64,000 nucleotides of DNA. It comes from Lanius collurio (taxonomy: Eukaryota; Chordata; Aves; Passeriformes; Laniidae). Position 1 is the stretch's first letter. Every line of letters starts with the position of its first letter. Made by a program: the position numbers and the translations under genes. Positions 23,988-32,645 of the stretch are shown here, in pieces. The notes under the pieces are model-generated. The model was not told the DNA's origin, made no database searches, and saw only the letters and a program-made list of their open reading frames with translations. Location: the NCBI GenBank assembly GCA_020086605.1, contig JACBWW010000029.1, positions 793,913 to 857,912 of the forward strand, given 5' to 3'.

Positions 23988-25498
23988 GTAAGTCTTCTGG
24001 ATTTTTTTATTAGATCTCCCAACTAAATCACAGAAGAAGCCTGTTTAAAACCACAGTCGTTTAAAAGTTGTATCCATGTAAATACTGGTACAACAAAACA
24101 GGGGGAGCAAGTAGGATGGAGCCCAAAGCATAAGGACAATTAAGCACTTTTCCCTTAAGAAATTAAAAGATGAAGACCTTGCATCAAATTAATTCCTACT
24201 GTATTCTCTTCTTGTCTCCAGAAAAAGCATTTTAATTTTTATGTCTCAGCTCTTTACCTAACTCCCTTTGAATCCTCCCATTTTGGGTATAGGATATTTA
24301 GGAAAAGGTTTAAAAATTCTTTCCTCATATGGAGCTCTTACTGCAAGTCCAAGAATTCTTCCCCTTGGCTCCTGGGATTGCCTCAGGCTCTAAATTAGGG
24401 TCCATCCAGGGCACTAAACATGGCAGAGTTTGGAATTATGGTTTCAATTTGAAGAGGTACCATATCTGTTGCTGTAAAGGCAGATGTTTTAAAAGGTATG
24501 TGGCATTTCATAAAACATGCTTTTAGTGGTAACGTTTTGTTCATGCTTTTACTTACATATTTCACTCTTGAGTCCAAGCTGAAAACTCTCCCAGTGTCAC
24601 AGCTGAATTTGTTTCATTAGTGAACCCAGCTGCACATAACTCTGCTTTATTGCTGACAAGCCCTGGATTTATAGAACGTGGTTTGAAATCACCAACATGG
24701 GGAAGCAGGACTTGCTTTAGAACAAAATAGGTCTCAGCCTCCTGTGTGGTGCTCCTGCAATGGATCTGCCATGTCGGAGTCATGTGGGAATTGCAGATTC
24801 CCTGGGAATACACAGCTGTGCCCACTCTGGTTCCCAGCACGCTGGTACAGCTGCCTTGGCAGTGAGTGCCAATTTCTGCCTTTGCAGCAGCACCACCACA
24901 ACATTCCAAAGCAAGCAAAGGAACTCTGAACACTGCTCTCCATCCTTTTCCCTTGCCTGGCTCCTACACACAGCAATCCATGGGGCTGTCCCAGCAACTG
25001 GAGAGCCAGGTCAGGCCTTCATTGATTCACCTGTCCAGGTAACTTCTGCCTGTGCAGAAGGACAGCTGAGCCACGATGACCCCAGGAGCTCCCAGGCTGA
25101 CACAGGGAGCCCCTGCAACCCTCCTGCCCATGAAGGGGCTGCCTTGGCAACGTCACAGAGTCCAGACTGCACTAAAATCTGTGTGCCACTGGATTTCAGC
25201 AGGCATTGTGCCGCAGGAAAAAATACGGCTGCAATCAAAGGTGGTTCTCTTCTTGCAGGCATCCTGTAATTAGCTCAAGTTTTCTTTTTTTCATAGAGAG
25301 GTCTTGATGCATAAACCAAAAGTTTCCTTTTCCTTGCATGTTGTTGCCAGATGTTTCTGCAAAGCTTCAAAACAACAAAGTTGTTTGTGTACTTGCACAT
25401 GACTTCAACCCATGACTGTCACAAAGTGCTCTTCCTCCTCCTCATTAATTAACCCAATTAATTCCTCTCCCCTTCCCCCTATCCATTTCTGACCACTT

Positions 25499-25521
25499 CA
25501 CTGTCTGTCTGTCTGTCTGTC
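25499..25521. repeat. (CTGT)n microsatellite
   Basis: Five perfect CTGT units. Confidence -1.
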
Positions 25522-25544
25522 CCAGCACCTTGGAGTTTCAGCCC

Positions 25545-25617
25545 TTTGCCACAGATCCCACAGGAATGGGATGAGCTTCAAGGTCCCTTCCAACCCAGGC
25601 CATTCCATGATCCTTCC
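25545..25617 (+). mobile_element. Short CR1 tail fragment
   Basis: GAGCTTCAAGGTCCCTTCCA followed by CCATTCCATGATCC matches the terminal part of CR1. Only about 70 bases are recognisable. Confidence -1.
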
Positions 25618-28184
25618 AGGGGAAGGAACAAAGGGATTCAAGATGAAGCAGATCAGTACAAGTACAAAGGAAGGAGCTAGGATGGAGAAAAGCACAGTGG
25701 AAGAGCTCCAGAGTGGTTCATGTAGAAGTGAAGGACCTGGTAGGAAATCAAAGCACAAAATAGACCACAACAGACAAGGGCTGCCATGGGAAATATAGGA
25801 AAAAAACACAGTAAAAAAATAGAAAAAATACCCAGATTTATTAATGTGAGGAGGAGGTGGGAGGGCATGGCACAGCCCCTCTGTGCCTCCGTCTGTGTCT
25901 GACCACAGCTAATGGCAAAAGCACGCTTGGAGTGAGCTCAGACCCAGGAGCCTCCCCTGATAAACACGTGGAGGATGCTGTGATGTCTGCTGGTAAAGCA
26001 GCAGCTCCTGAGCTGTGGCAGCCACAGCTGGGGAACATCCTTATCCCATTCTGGCTTCCCTGCAAAACTATTGACAGGCTGCAGGCACTGGCTGGGGGAC
26101 TTTGATGTATATTCAAGAATTAAACAGAATTATTTTCAAGCTGATAGGAAACAAAACTGAGCTCCTTACAAGGCAACCAAGATCTTAAAAGATTTGGCCC
26201 TGGGAAGAGCATCAGACACTGGGCATGTCACTGCCCTTTTGAGAGAGACAGCAGATTGCAGAGGGAGGAACAGTTCTTTCTACAAAGCTCTGCTTTACGT
26301 GAGCTGTCTGTGGCACAACTACAGAACTGGAGTTTCACAGGAAAAGGCAACACAACCCTTTCTTCTGGAAGTACTTCCAAGATGGCTTAAGGACTTTGTG
26401 AGTTGTTATGCATGGACTCCATACAGCCTTTATTCCATAAGTGCACACTCTGATCTCTCCCCGTGTGACTCCACACCGAGATGTTTCCTGTGCCCCACGT
26501 TCTGCACGCTCCCGTCCCAGTCAGATGTGACAGGATCTGCTTATCTCCAGGTGCCCCCATTGTCCATGCTGACCCCAGGCAGATTTATGTCAGCATCTGG
26601 CAGCCACAGGAGTTCCCTTCGGTGCTTCAGATGTTCCCTCTGACCTTTGGAACGCTGTGCACAAAGCTCAGAGTGGCTCCTGCTTCCATGAATTTCCCAA
26701 TCTCCTCTATGAGAGCCATAATTATGTTTTAATGATTTAATAACATTCTCCACTTCTATATTTTAATGTCTATATTTAGTGTTTGTTAAGGTCAAGGCTC
26801 ATTATCTCTGCAGTATTATTACATTGAGGCAGAGGAATGTGCAGCCATTTATAGATTTTGGAAATCTGTAGTATGACAATTGGCACCACTCTCCCTGTGG
26901 CTCCCCAGAATTCCTGGGGCACTGGGCTCCCACCAGACTTGCACTTGCTTGAAAAAAAAATTGCAAGTTTTTTGAAGCCTGACTTATGTCATACATTTTT
27001 ATGAACTAGCAAAGATGAGTTGTATTTAACTCTGACCATCATGACATAACACGTTTTAAGTTGTTATGTTCTGGGTACACGTTAATGTCGTACAACAGCC
27101 AGAACATGCCGCTTATCAAGTTGTGCATTACATTTATTTTTTCAGTGTAGGAGTGTCCTAGGGAACATTTCTGTGTGAAGGGGAGTGAGGGGAGGTTTGT
27201 TGGGTTGTTCAGCCCCGGAGCACAACTGTGTGAGGAAGGTTTGTGCAGCACCAGGGGAGCCTCGGGCACAGGAGCGTCCCCCCCTCACTGTCTCACAGGA
27301 TGCTCTGGGCTCCTCCCAGCTGAGGAGCACCTGGAGAAGTGAGAATCAGTAACATTCTTTTCCCAGGTCTATATAGAGAAGCAGAAAACATCTGACATTT
27401 TTTATAATAATCCAAAATGTTGTCCTTTTGGATCAAAGATGACATTAAGATACAGAATTATTCAGTAGAGGAGGAGGATCCTACCCATTACTGCACAAAA
27501 GCAACTGTAATTAAGCATCTGAACGGGTGTTTATAAACAGATGTTCTCATCTAAATGTCTTAGAAATAAACATTTGTTATTCCAGTTTCTCCAAACTACA
27601 GAAGGAGCTACAGCTCTCCTCCACAGGCTGATGCTCTCCCCCATGTACCCTAATATTGGAGTTCCCCAAACTGCAGGGGTAGGAGGGGTCCCCAAATGCA
27701 AGACAGTTTCTGCAGCAGAACACTCACAGAGCAATAGTGCAAATTTTCCAGAGGTAGTCCCAGGAAGACTTTAGGATTTCATGCTTTGAGAGACATCGTT
27801 GCCTTTATTGAACAGCCAGGATCTCTGCAACACCCCAGCACTGGTGACAGAGGTTTCATACCCTGACTTCTGCTATTCCGGTTCCCTCGCATGGGAAGAA
27901 GCGTTTCCTGAGAGCTGTAAATCCATTGCATCATTCAAAATGCACCACAAGAGAGTTTTGAAGGCTGCTTTAAACACATCTTTCAAAAATGGGGAAGAGC
28001 TACAATTTTTAGAACCATTTTTCCCCATAACTTACGGGGAAAAAAATAATGTTAAGCTAACATGGTGCACATGTGTTTTGCATTTTAAAAGTAAAACAAC
28101 AGCTTCCAAAAGTCAATGTGGCCTGGAAAAAACTTATGACTTGGGAGGGGGCAAAGGGGGAATAGAAAAAGAAGGCATATAATT

Positions 28185-28690
28185 GTGCTGTAAAATCTGA
28201 TCATCTCATCCAACCCCCTGCCAAGGCAGGGCCACCTGGAGCAGGTGACACGGGAACGTGTCCAGGTGGGTTTGGAATGTCTCTGGAGGCAAACTCCATG
28301 CCCTCCCTGGGCAGTTGTTCCACCCTCCATAGAAGGAAGTTCTTCCTCATGTAGAGGTGACACTTGTTGTGTTTGAGTTTATTGCACCTCGTCCTGTCCC
28401 TGGCACCACTGGACAGAGCTGGCACCATCCTCTGACAGCCCTTGGAGGTGTTTGTATGGATTGGTGGGATCCCCTCTCAGACTTCTCCGGACTAACCCAG
28501 CCCAGCTCCCACAGCATCTCCTCCATCCAAAAGATGCTCCGGACCCCTCAACATCTTCGTGACCTCGGCTGGAGCCTGTGCAGTAGCTCCTTGTGTCTCC
28601 TGTAGAGCGGAGCCCAGGGCCGGACACGGGCTCCAGCCGTGCGTGCCCAGGGCCGAGCGGCAGCACCGTGCCCTGCCGTGGCCGCTCGGG
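28185..28690 (-). mobile_element. CR1 LINE fragment, forms upstream shoulder of the CpG island
   Basis: Read on the minus strand this is the 3' part of a CR1 retrotransposon. On the plus strand it shows the usual landmarks in reverse order: CATCCAACCCCCTGCC, GGAATGTCTCTGGAGGC, GGAAGTTCTTCCTC, GCACCTCGTCCTGTCC, then the AGCCCAGGGCCGGACACGG and CTCCAGCC blocks. The last part, from about 28,600, is CpG-rich and merges into the NR3C1 island. Only a 3' remnant of the element remains, with no intact reverse transcriptase. The right boundary is approximate. Confidence -1.
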
Positions 28691-29022
28691 CCGGCTGCAC
28701 TTTCCCGTCGCGGCCAACAGGTCGCACCGTTCCCCCTCGGCTGGGGCTGCCCCGGAGCCGGGCGGCGGCGGGGCCGGAGCGGGCTGGGCACGGCACAGCA
28801 GAACCGAGCCGGGGCGCGGAGCAGCGGCAGCCGCCCTCGCCGAGCCGGCTGTCTCCACTCCCTCTCCACGTCGGGGAGGCGGAGGGAGGGAGAGAGGGAG
28901 GGGAAGGGGAGGAGGCGGCCGCCGCCGTCCTCCATTTTGTGGCGGGGGCAGAACCGCCGAGCGCGGCGCTGCCCGGCGGAGGGACGGGGCGGGGAGCGCG
29001 GGGGGGCGAGGTCCGCGGAGGC

Positions 29023-29036
29023 AATTAGCGCTAATT
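29023..29036. promoter_or_regulatory. AT-rich 14-bp perfect palindrome within the CpG island
   Basis: AATTAGCGCTAATT is its own reverse complement and overlaps TAATTA (29,032-29,037), a homeodomain core. It is the only AT-rich patch in the surrounding GC-rich island, which suggests retained function; no factor can be assigned. Confidence -1.
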
Positions 29037-29209
29037 AACGGAGGGGGCGCCGCGGTGGCAGGCAGGTGGCGGGGCAGGGTCTGGGGTCCTCGGGAGGAGC
29101 AGCGGCAGCGGCCGGAGCAGCATCAGCGGGGGGAGCGGTGCCGCCGCGGCCCCCGGAGGGGCGGCTGGTGATCCCCCCCCGCCGGCTGCCGCCCCCGCCG
29201 CGGGGCGCG

Positions 29210-29227
29210 ATGGCCGTGGGCGGCTGA
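29210..29227 (+). promoter_or_regulatory. Five-codon uORF in candidate exon 1
   Basis: ATG GCC GTG GGC GGC TGA (M-A-V-G-G-stop) with G at -3 and G at +4, a strong initiation context. It ends 29 bases before the candidate donor at 29,257, so it would be complete within exon 1 and would precede the GR start after splicing. The role depends on whether this first exon is really used. Confidence -1.
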
Positions 29228-29256
29228 AGGAGCCCCAGCGCCCTCCCCCGGACGAG

Positions 29257-31456
29257 GTAAGGGCGGCGGGGGTCCCGCGGGGGGCTGCGCTTCCCCCCGG
29301 GAGTTTGGCGGGGTACCTCGTGCCGATATNNNNNNNNNNNNNNNNNNNNNNNNNNNNNNNNNNNNNNNNNNNNNNNNNNNNNNNNNNNNNNNNNNNNNNN
29401 NNNNNNNNNNNNNNNNNNNNNNNNNNNNNNNNNNNNNNNNNNNNNNNNNNNNNNNNNNNNNNNNNNNNNNNNNNNNNNNNNNNNNNNNNNNNNNNNNNNN
29501 NNNNNNNNNNNNNNNNNNNNNNNNNNNNNNNNNNNNNNNNNNNNNNNNNNNNNNNNNNNNNNNNNNNNNNNNNNNNNNNNNNNNNNNNNNNNNNNNNNNN
29601 NNNNNNNNNNNNNNNNNNNNNNNNNNNNNNNNNNNNNNNNNNNNNNNNNNNNNNNNNNNNNNNNNNNNNNNNNNNNGTAGTCAAGACAGAGACCTTTCGA
29701 GCCACCCCCGGAGGAGCCCGGTCCGGGAGCGGGGGCGGCGGCGGGGCTGTCCCCAGCGGGGCCGCGGGGACCCCCGGCCCGGTTCCCCGGGTGGCCGTGC
29801 CCCGGGGGAGCGGGGGGCGCGGGCGGGGAGCGCAGCCGAGCCCCGCGCGGGGCTGGTTTTGCAGAAGTGGGTGTGCCGGGAGACGGCTCAACAGGTCCCG
29901 ACACATTTCTCTGAAAACTGTACTTTGCGAGGGAGATTTTACTGCAATCCGGCGGTTTTAAGTATTTGCAGCGTTTTCCGCCCTTCGGCGGACTCTTGCA
30001 GCTGTTTTTTGACACGTTTCCTACGCTGGATGATTCGCTGCCTTGGTTTTTTGGGCGTTGGGGAAATTGTCAAATGAAATAACTACCTTTTCCCTCCCCT
30101 TCGCGTTAAAAAGGAAAAAGGCAGCGCTGGAGGTAGATAGTTGTATTTTTTCCGGTCGCTGTCGCGTGTCCACCTTAAGCAGCGCAGCAGTTCGGGGGTG
30201 CCCCGCTCCCGTTCGGGGCCGCGGTCCGGGCTGCCGGGGGTGCGGGTCCCTGGACGCGGCCCTGCGGCTCCATTCCCCCGGGCAGCGCAGACGGGACCCC
30301 CCGGGACCCCCGCTGGGCCGCGGAGGGGCCGCTCGAGGGGTGCCGGAGGCTCCTGGCGCTGAGCCGCTCCCGCCCGGGACGAGCTCCCCCGGCCGGAGCT
30401 CGCCGGGGCCACCTTAAGATTTTACACGTGGGGCCTTTCTGTCGCTCGCAGCCTTAACTTTGCACACAGAAATAGCGGCGGCAGAGCCGCGGTGTGACCG
30501 AGGCTGTGGGGCCAGGAGCCCCTGTGCCCGGCGGGGAAGGGACAGGCTGGGAGCGGGGCACTGCCCCCCGACTGCGGCAGGCGGAGGCCGGACACCGTGT
30601 CGGAAGTTTGTCGAAGAATTTACAGTGTTTTTCCAAATACTTGTGCTCTCCGCTGAAAAAAACATGTAGCAAATACAAACATCTGAAACTCACGAGGTTT
30701 GTTTTCAGTGTTGGGTGTGTTTGGAAGAGCAGCCGTGAGCGGGTAGAGTGTTGGAAGCTAATAAAAATCCTGCTTTATTTTTGGCTAGTTTTTATTTATA
30801 AATTTGAGATGTATTTAAAGAATTGTGTGGGGTTTATTGCAAGATGGATGGGTTGCATTTTAAGACTGAACTCGTGTAAAGGTGGCAGACGCTGTGTTTT
30901 GTGGTGGGGAGGTCGAGTGGCTCCTGGGGAATGGCAAACCACGGAGGTGCCGCCTCTGGGAGCTCCGGACCTGCTCTGGAAGGGGAGAGCTAAGTGGGAA
31001 AGGTGGCAAGTGTCGTCTTCCGCTGTTCTAAGTGTAGTTAAATACCAGGGAAATTTACCTCGCAAAATTCATAAACCGTGTCCTTTACCAATTCCTACAA
31101 TTCCTTACTGCGGGGATGGGTGAGAAAGCTGGAGAGTGCGTGCAGAGATGTCATGTGCTGTAGCTTGATTCTGAGTTGTGTGCAGACAGAGTTACCCCTT
31201 CATCCAGGTTTACCAAAGCTTTAAAATATGTACTTCCTCCTCACTAGACAGAAAACAAAAACTAAAACCCCCTGAAAACAAACACAGTGTGTTTGAGAGA
31301 CGTGGCACGTGTCAGCCCAGAGTGTGGTGTGCTGTGCCTTCGCTCTCAGAGCAGCTGAGCCCGGTTTGCCAGGCAAAGGATTTAGACTTTTTATTTTAAC
31401 ACTGTTGTTAATGTGTCCTTGCTGTACTGACTTTGACTGCTTCTGATCTTTTCTAG
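29257..31456 (+). other. NR3C1: NR3C1 intron 1 (from the candidate exon 1 donor)
   Basis: This stretch starts with GTAAGG and ends with TTTTCTAG. Its first half, to about 30,620, is CpG-island DNA, including the gap, and may contain further first exons. From about 30,620 it becomes AT-richer unique sequence with no repeat or gene signal that I recognise. Confidence -1.
29330..29676. other. Assembly gap (347 N)
   Basis: A run of N interrupts the most GC-rich part of the NR3C1 CpG island. Sequence on both sides is GC-rich promoter-like DNA, so the true missing length may differ and alternative first exons could be hidden. Long open frames reported across the gap are artefacts. Confidence -1.
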
Positions 31457-31459
31457 TTA

Positions 31460-31471
31460 ATGGTAAAGTAA
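31460..31471 (+). promoter_or_regulatory. Three-codon upstream ORF whose stop overlaps the GR start codon
   Basis: Right after the exon 2 acceptor the leader reads ATG GTA AAG TAA. The final A of TAA is the first base of the GR ATG, giving TAATG. The upstream ATG has T at -3 and G at +4, a weaker context than the GR start, so leaky scanning should let most ribosomes pass. The sequence is direct observation; an effect on translation is inferred. Confidence -1.
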
Positions 31472-32645
31472 TGGATTCCAAAGAATTGCTTAACCCGTCG
31501 GATCAAGACGAAACCAGGAAAAATGCGCTTATCAGTACCAAAGGAGGGATTGTGATGGACTTCCATCCACCCTTCAGGGGTGGAGCTACTGTCCAAGCCC
31601 CTGTGTCTACATCTCCTCTCCCTGCATCTTCTCAGTCGGATTCCAGTCAGCAACCTGCTTTGACTGACTTTCCAAAAGGATTAGGAAACAATGTGCCTCA
31701 GCCAGACCTTTCCAAGGCAGTGTCGCTCTCGATGGGACTGTATATGGGTGAAACAGACACAAAAGTGATGGGAAACGACCTTGGATTTTCGCACCAGGGC
31801 CAAATTGGCATTTCTTCTGGAGAAACGGACTTCAGGCTCCTGGAGGAAAGTATTGCGAGCTTGAACAAGTCCTCGAGCCTGGCCGAGGACGCGAAGGGAA
31901 CCGCGTCTTCTGAGGTGCCCCTCGAGCCGGATTTCCCAGGCATGGCCGGGCGCAGCGTCCCCACGGAGTCGGGAACTGCAGTCCAAAGCCAGGTGGGCTC
32001 GAATGGTGGCAACTTGAAGTTGTTCTCTGAAGACCAAAGCACCCTGGATATCCTCCAGGATTTAGAATTGCCGCCGGTCTCGCCGGGCAAGGAGCCCAAC
32101 GGGAGCCCGTGGCGGCTGGACCCGTTGCTCGATGACGGTGGCTTGCTGTCCCCCATATCCGCGGACGACGCCTTTCTCCTGGAAGGAAGTCTCGGCGAGG
32201 ACTGCAAACCTCCTCTTTTATCTGACACTAAACCTAAAATTAATGACCGTGGTGACCTTTTACCCAGTTCCAAAATGCCAATGCCTCAAGTGAAAACAGA
32301 AAAGGAAGATTTCATTGAACTCTGTACTCCCGGCATCAAGCAGGAAAGCATGGGCCCACTTTACTGCCAGGCCAACTTTTCCGGGTCGAACCTGCTGGGT
32401 ACGAAAGTCTCGGCCATCTCCATCCACGGTGTCAGCACCTCTGGGGGACAGATGTACCACTATGATTTAAATACTGCATCGCTCTCTCAGCAGCAGGATC
32501 AGAAACCAATTTTTAATATCATTCCATCTCTTCCTGCCGGGTCAGAAAATTGGAATAGGTGCCAGGGATCGGGGGATGAGGCGTTGGCTCCATTGGGAAC
32601 GCTCAACCTCTCTGGCAGACCTGCTTTCTCTAATGGCTATTCAAG
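31471..32645 (+). CDS. NR3C1: Glucocorticoid receptor N-terminal domain (coding part of exon 2, gene continues beyond window)
   Basis: This block encodes the first 391 residues plus two bases of a split codon of the glucocorticoid receptor, a cortisol/corticosterone-activated nuclear receptor that moves from cytosol to nucleus. It begins [10 protein letters not shown] and ends SNGYS, then AG before a GTAATT donor, which fits the family's exon 2/3 junction. Visible landmarks: internal methionines at 29, 88, 92, 100 and 328; AF-1 (tau1) core around residues 188-243; proline-directed serines S204 (VSPGK), S212 (GSPWR) and S227 (LLSPI), corresponding to human S203/S211/S226; SUMO motifs VKTE (K275) and IKQE (K290), corresponding to human K277/K293. 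The glutamine stretch is only SQQQDQ, not expanded as in rodents. Length matches the roughly 395-residue human exon 2 product. Frame is intact with no stops. The DNA- and ligand-binding domains are not in the window. Identity rests on recalled family sequence and is very secure. Confidence -1.

Larger units (their letters stand above)
23990..28184. other. Intergenic DNA between candidate exon and NR3C1 promoter shoulder
   Basis: Mostly unique sequence. It includes the CTGT microsatellite and a short CR1 tail near 25,545. Open frames of up to 169 codons lack domain features and are treated as chance. No TATA-like promoter or polyadenylation cluster was identified. Confidence -1.
28930..29256 (+). 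other. NR3C1: Candidate NR3C1 first exon (untranslated)
   Basis: A strong donor, GACGAG|GTAAGG, sits at 29,257 inside the CpG island, 2.2 kb before the exon 2 acceptor, on the NR3C1 strand. The upstream limit is a guess: it is placed near a TCCTCCATTTTG motif (28,928-28,939), because I recall a similar motif at the start of a mammalian NR3C1 CpG-island first exon. The segment contains a short uORF with a strong Kozak context, a CTCF-like site and an AT-rich palindrome. NR3C1 normally has several alternative first exons, so others may lie nearby or in the assembly gap. No long reading frame joins to the GR frame, consistent with an untranslated exon. Confidence -1.
28600..30620 (+). promoter_or_regulatory. 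NR3C1: CpG island and presumed NR3C1 promoter region
   Basis: Dense CpG and GC-rich sequence runs through this span, broken only by an unsequenced gap. There are many GC boxes (GGGGCGGGG-like at 28,986-28,994), no clear TATA box, and a YY1-like CTCCATTTT at 28,930-28,938. This matches known vertebrate NR3C1 promoters, which are TATA-less and CpG-rich. An E2F-like TTTTCCGCCC lies near 29,974 within a small inverted repeat (CCGCC-CTTC-GGCGG). Exact transcription starts cannot be read from the sequence. Confidence -1.
31457..32645 (+). other. NR3C1: NR3C1 exon 2 (5' leader plus coding)
   Basis: The exon is bounded by a pyrimidine-rich acceptor (CTTCTGATCTTTTCTAG, ending at 31,456) and by the donor AAG|GTAATT at 32,646. 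Fourteen leader bases precede the ATG. The start has G at -3 and G at +4, a good Kozak context. In other vertebrates this exon is common to all NR3C1 mRNAs and is preceded by alternative untranslated first exons, so the leader should be in every transcript. Confidence -1.

Noticed and set aside
24760..25269. 169-codon plus-strand frame
   Set aside because: No domain, signal or splice support; other frames on both strands are also open here.
26194..26643. 149-codon plus-strand frame
   Set aside because: Composition is like random translation and no family is recognised; an overlapping frame is also open.
28379..29171. Arginine/proline-rich frames of 130-190 codons on both strands around the CpG island
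   Set aside because: Expected in CpG islands, where stops are rare; they overlap each other and a CR1 element.
29031..30015. Long frames spanning the N gap
   Set aside because: They remain open only because unknown bases contain no stops; the flanks are CpG-island DNA.
31471..32273. Minus-strand frames of 118-191 codons opposite exon 2
   Set aside because: Shadows of the real receptor coding sequence.
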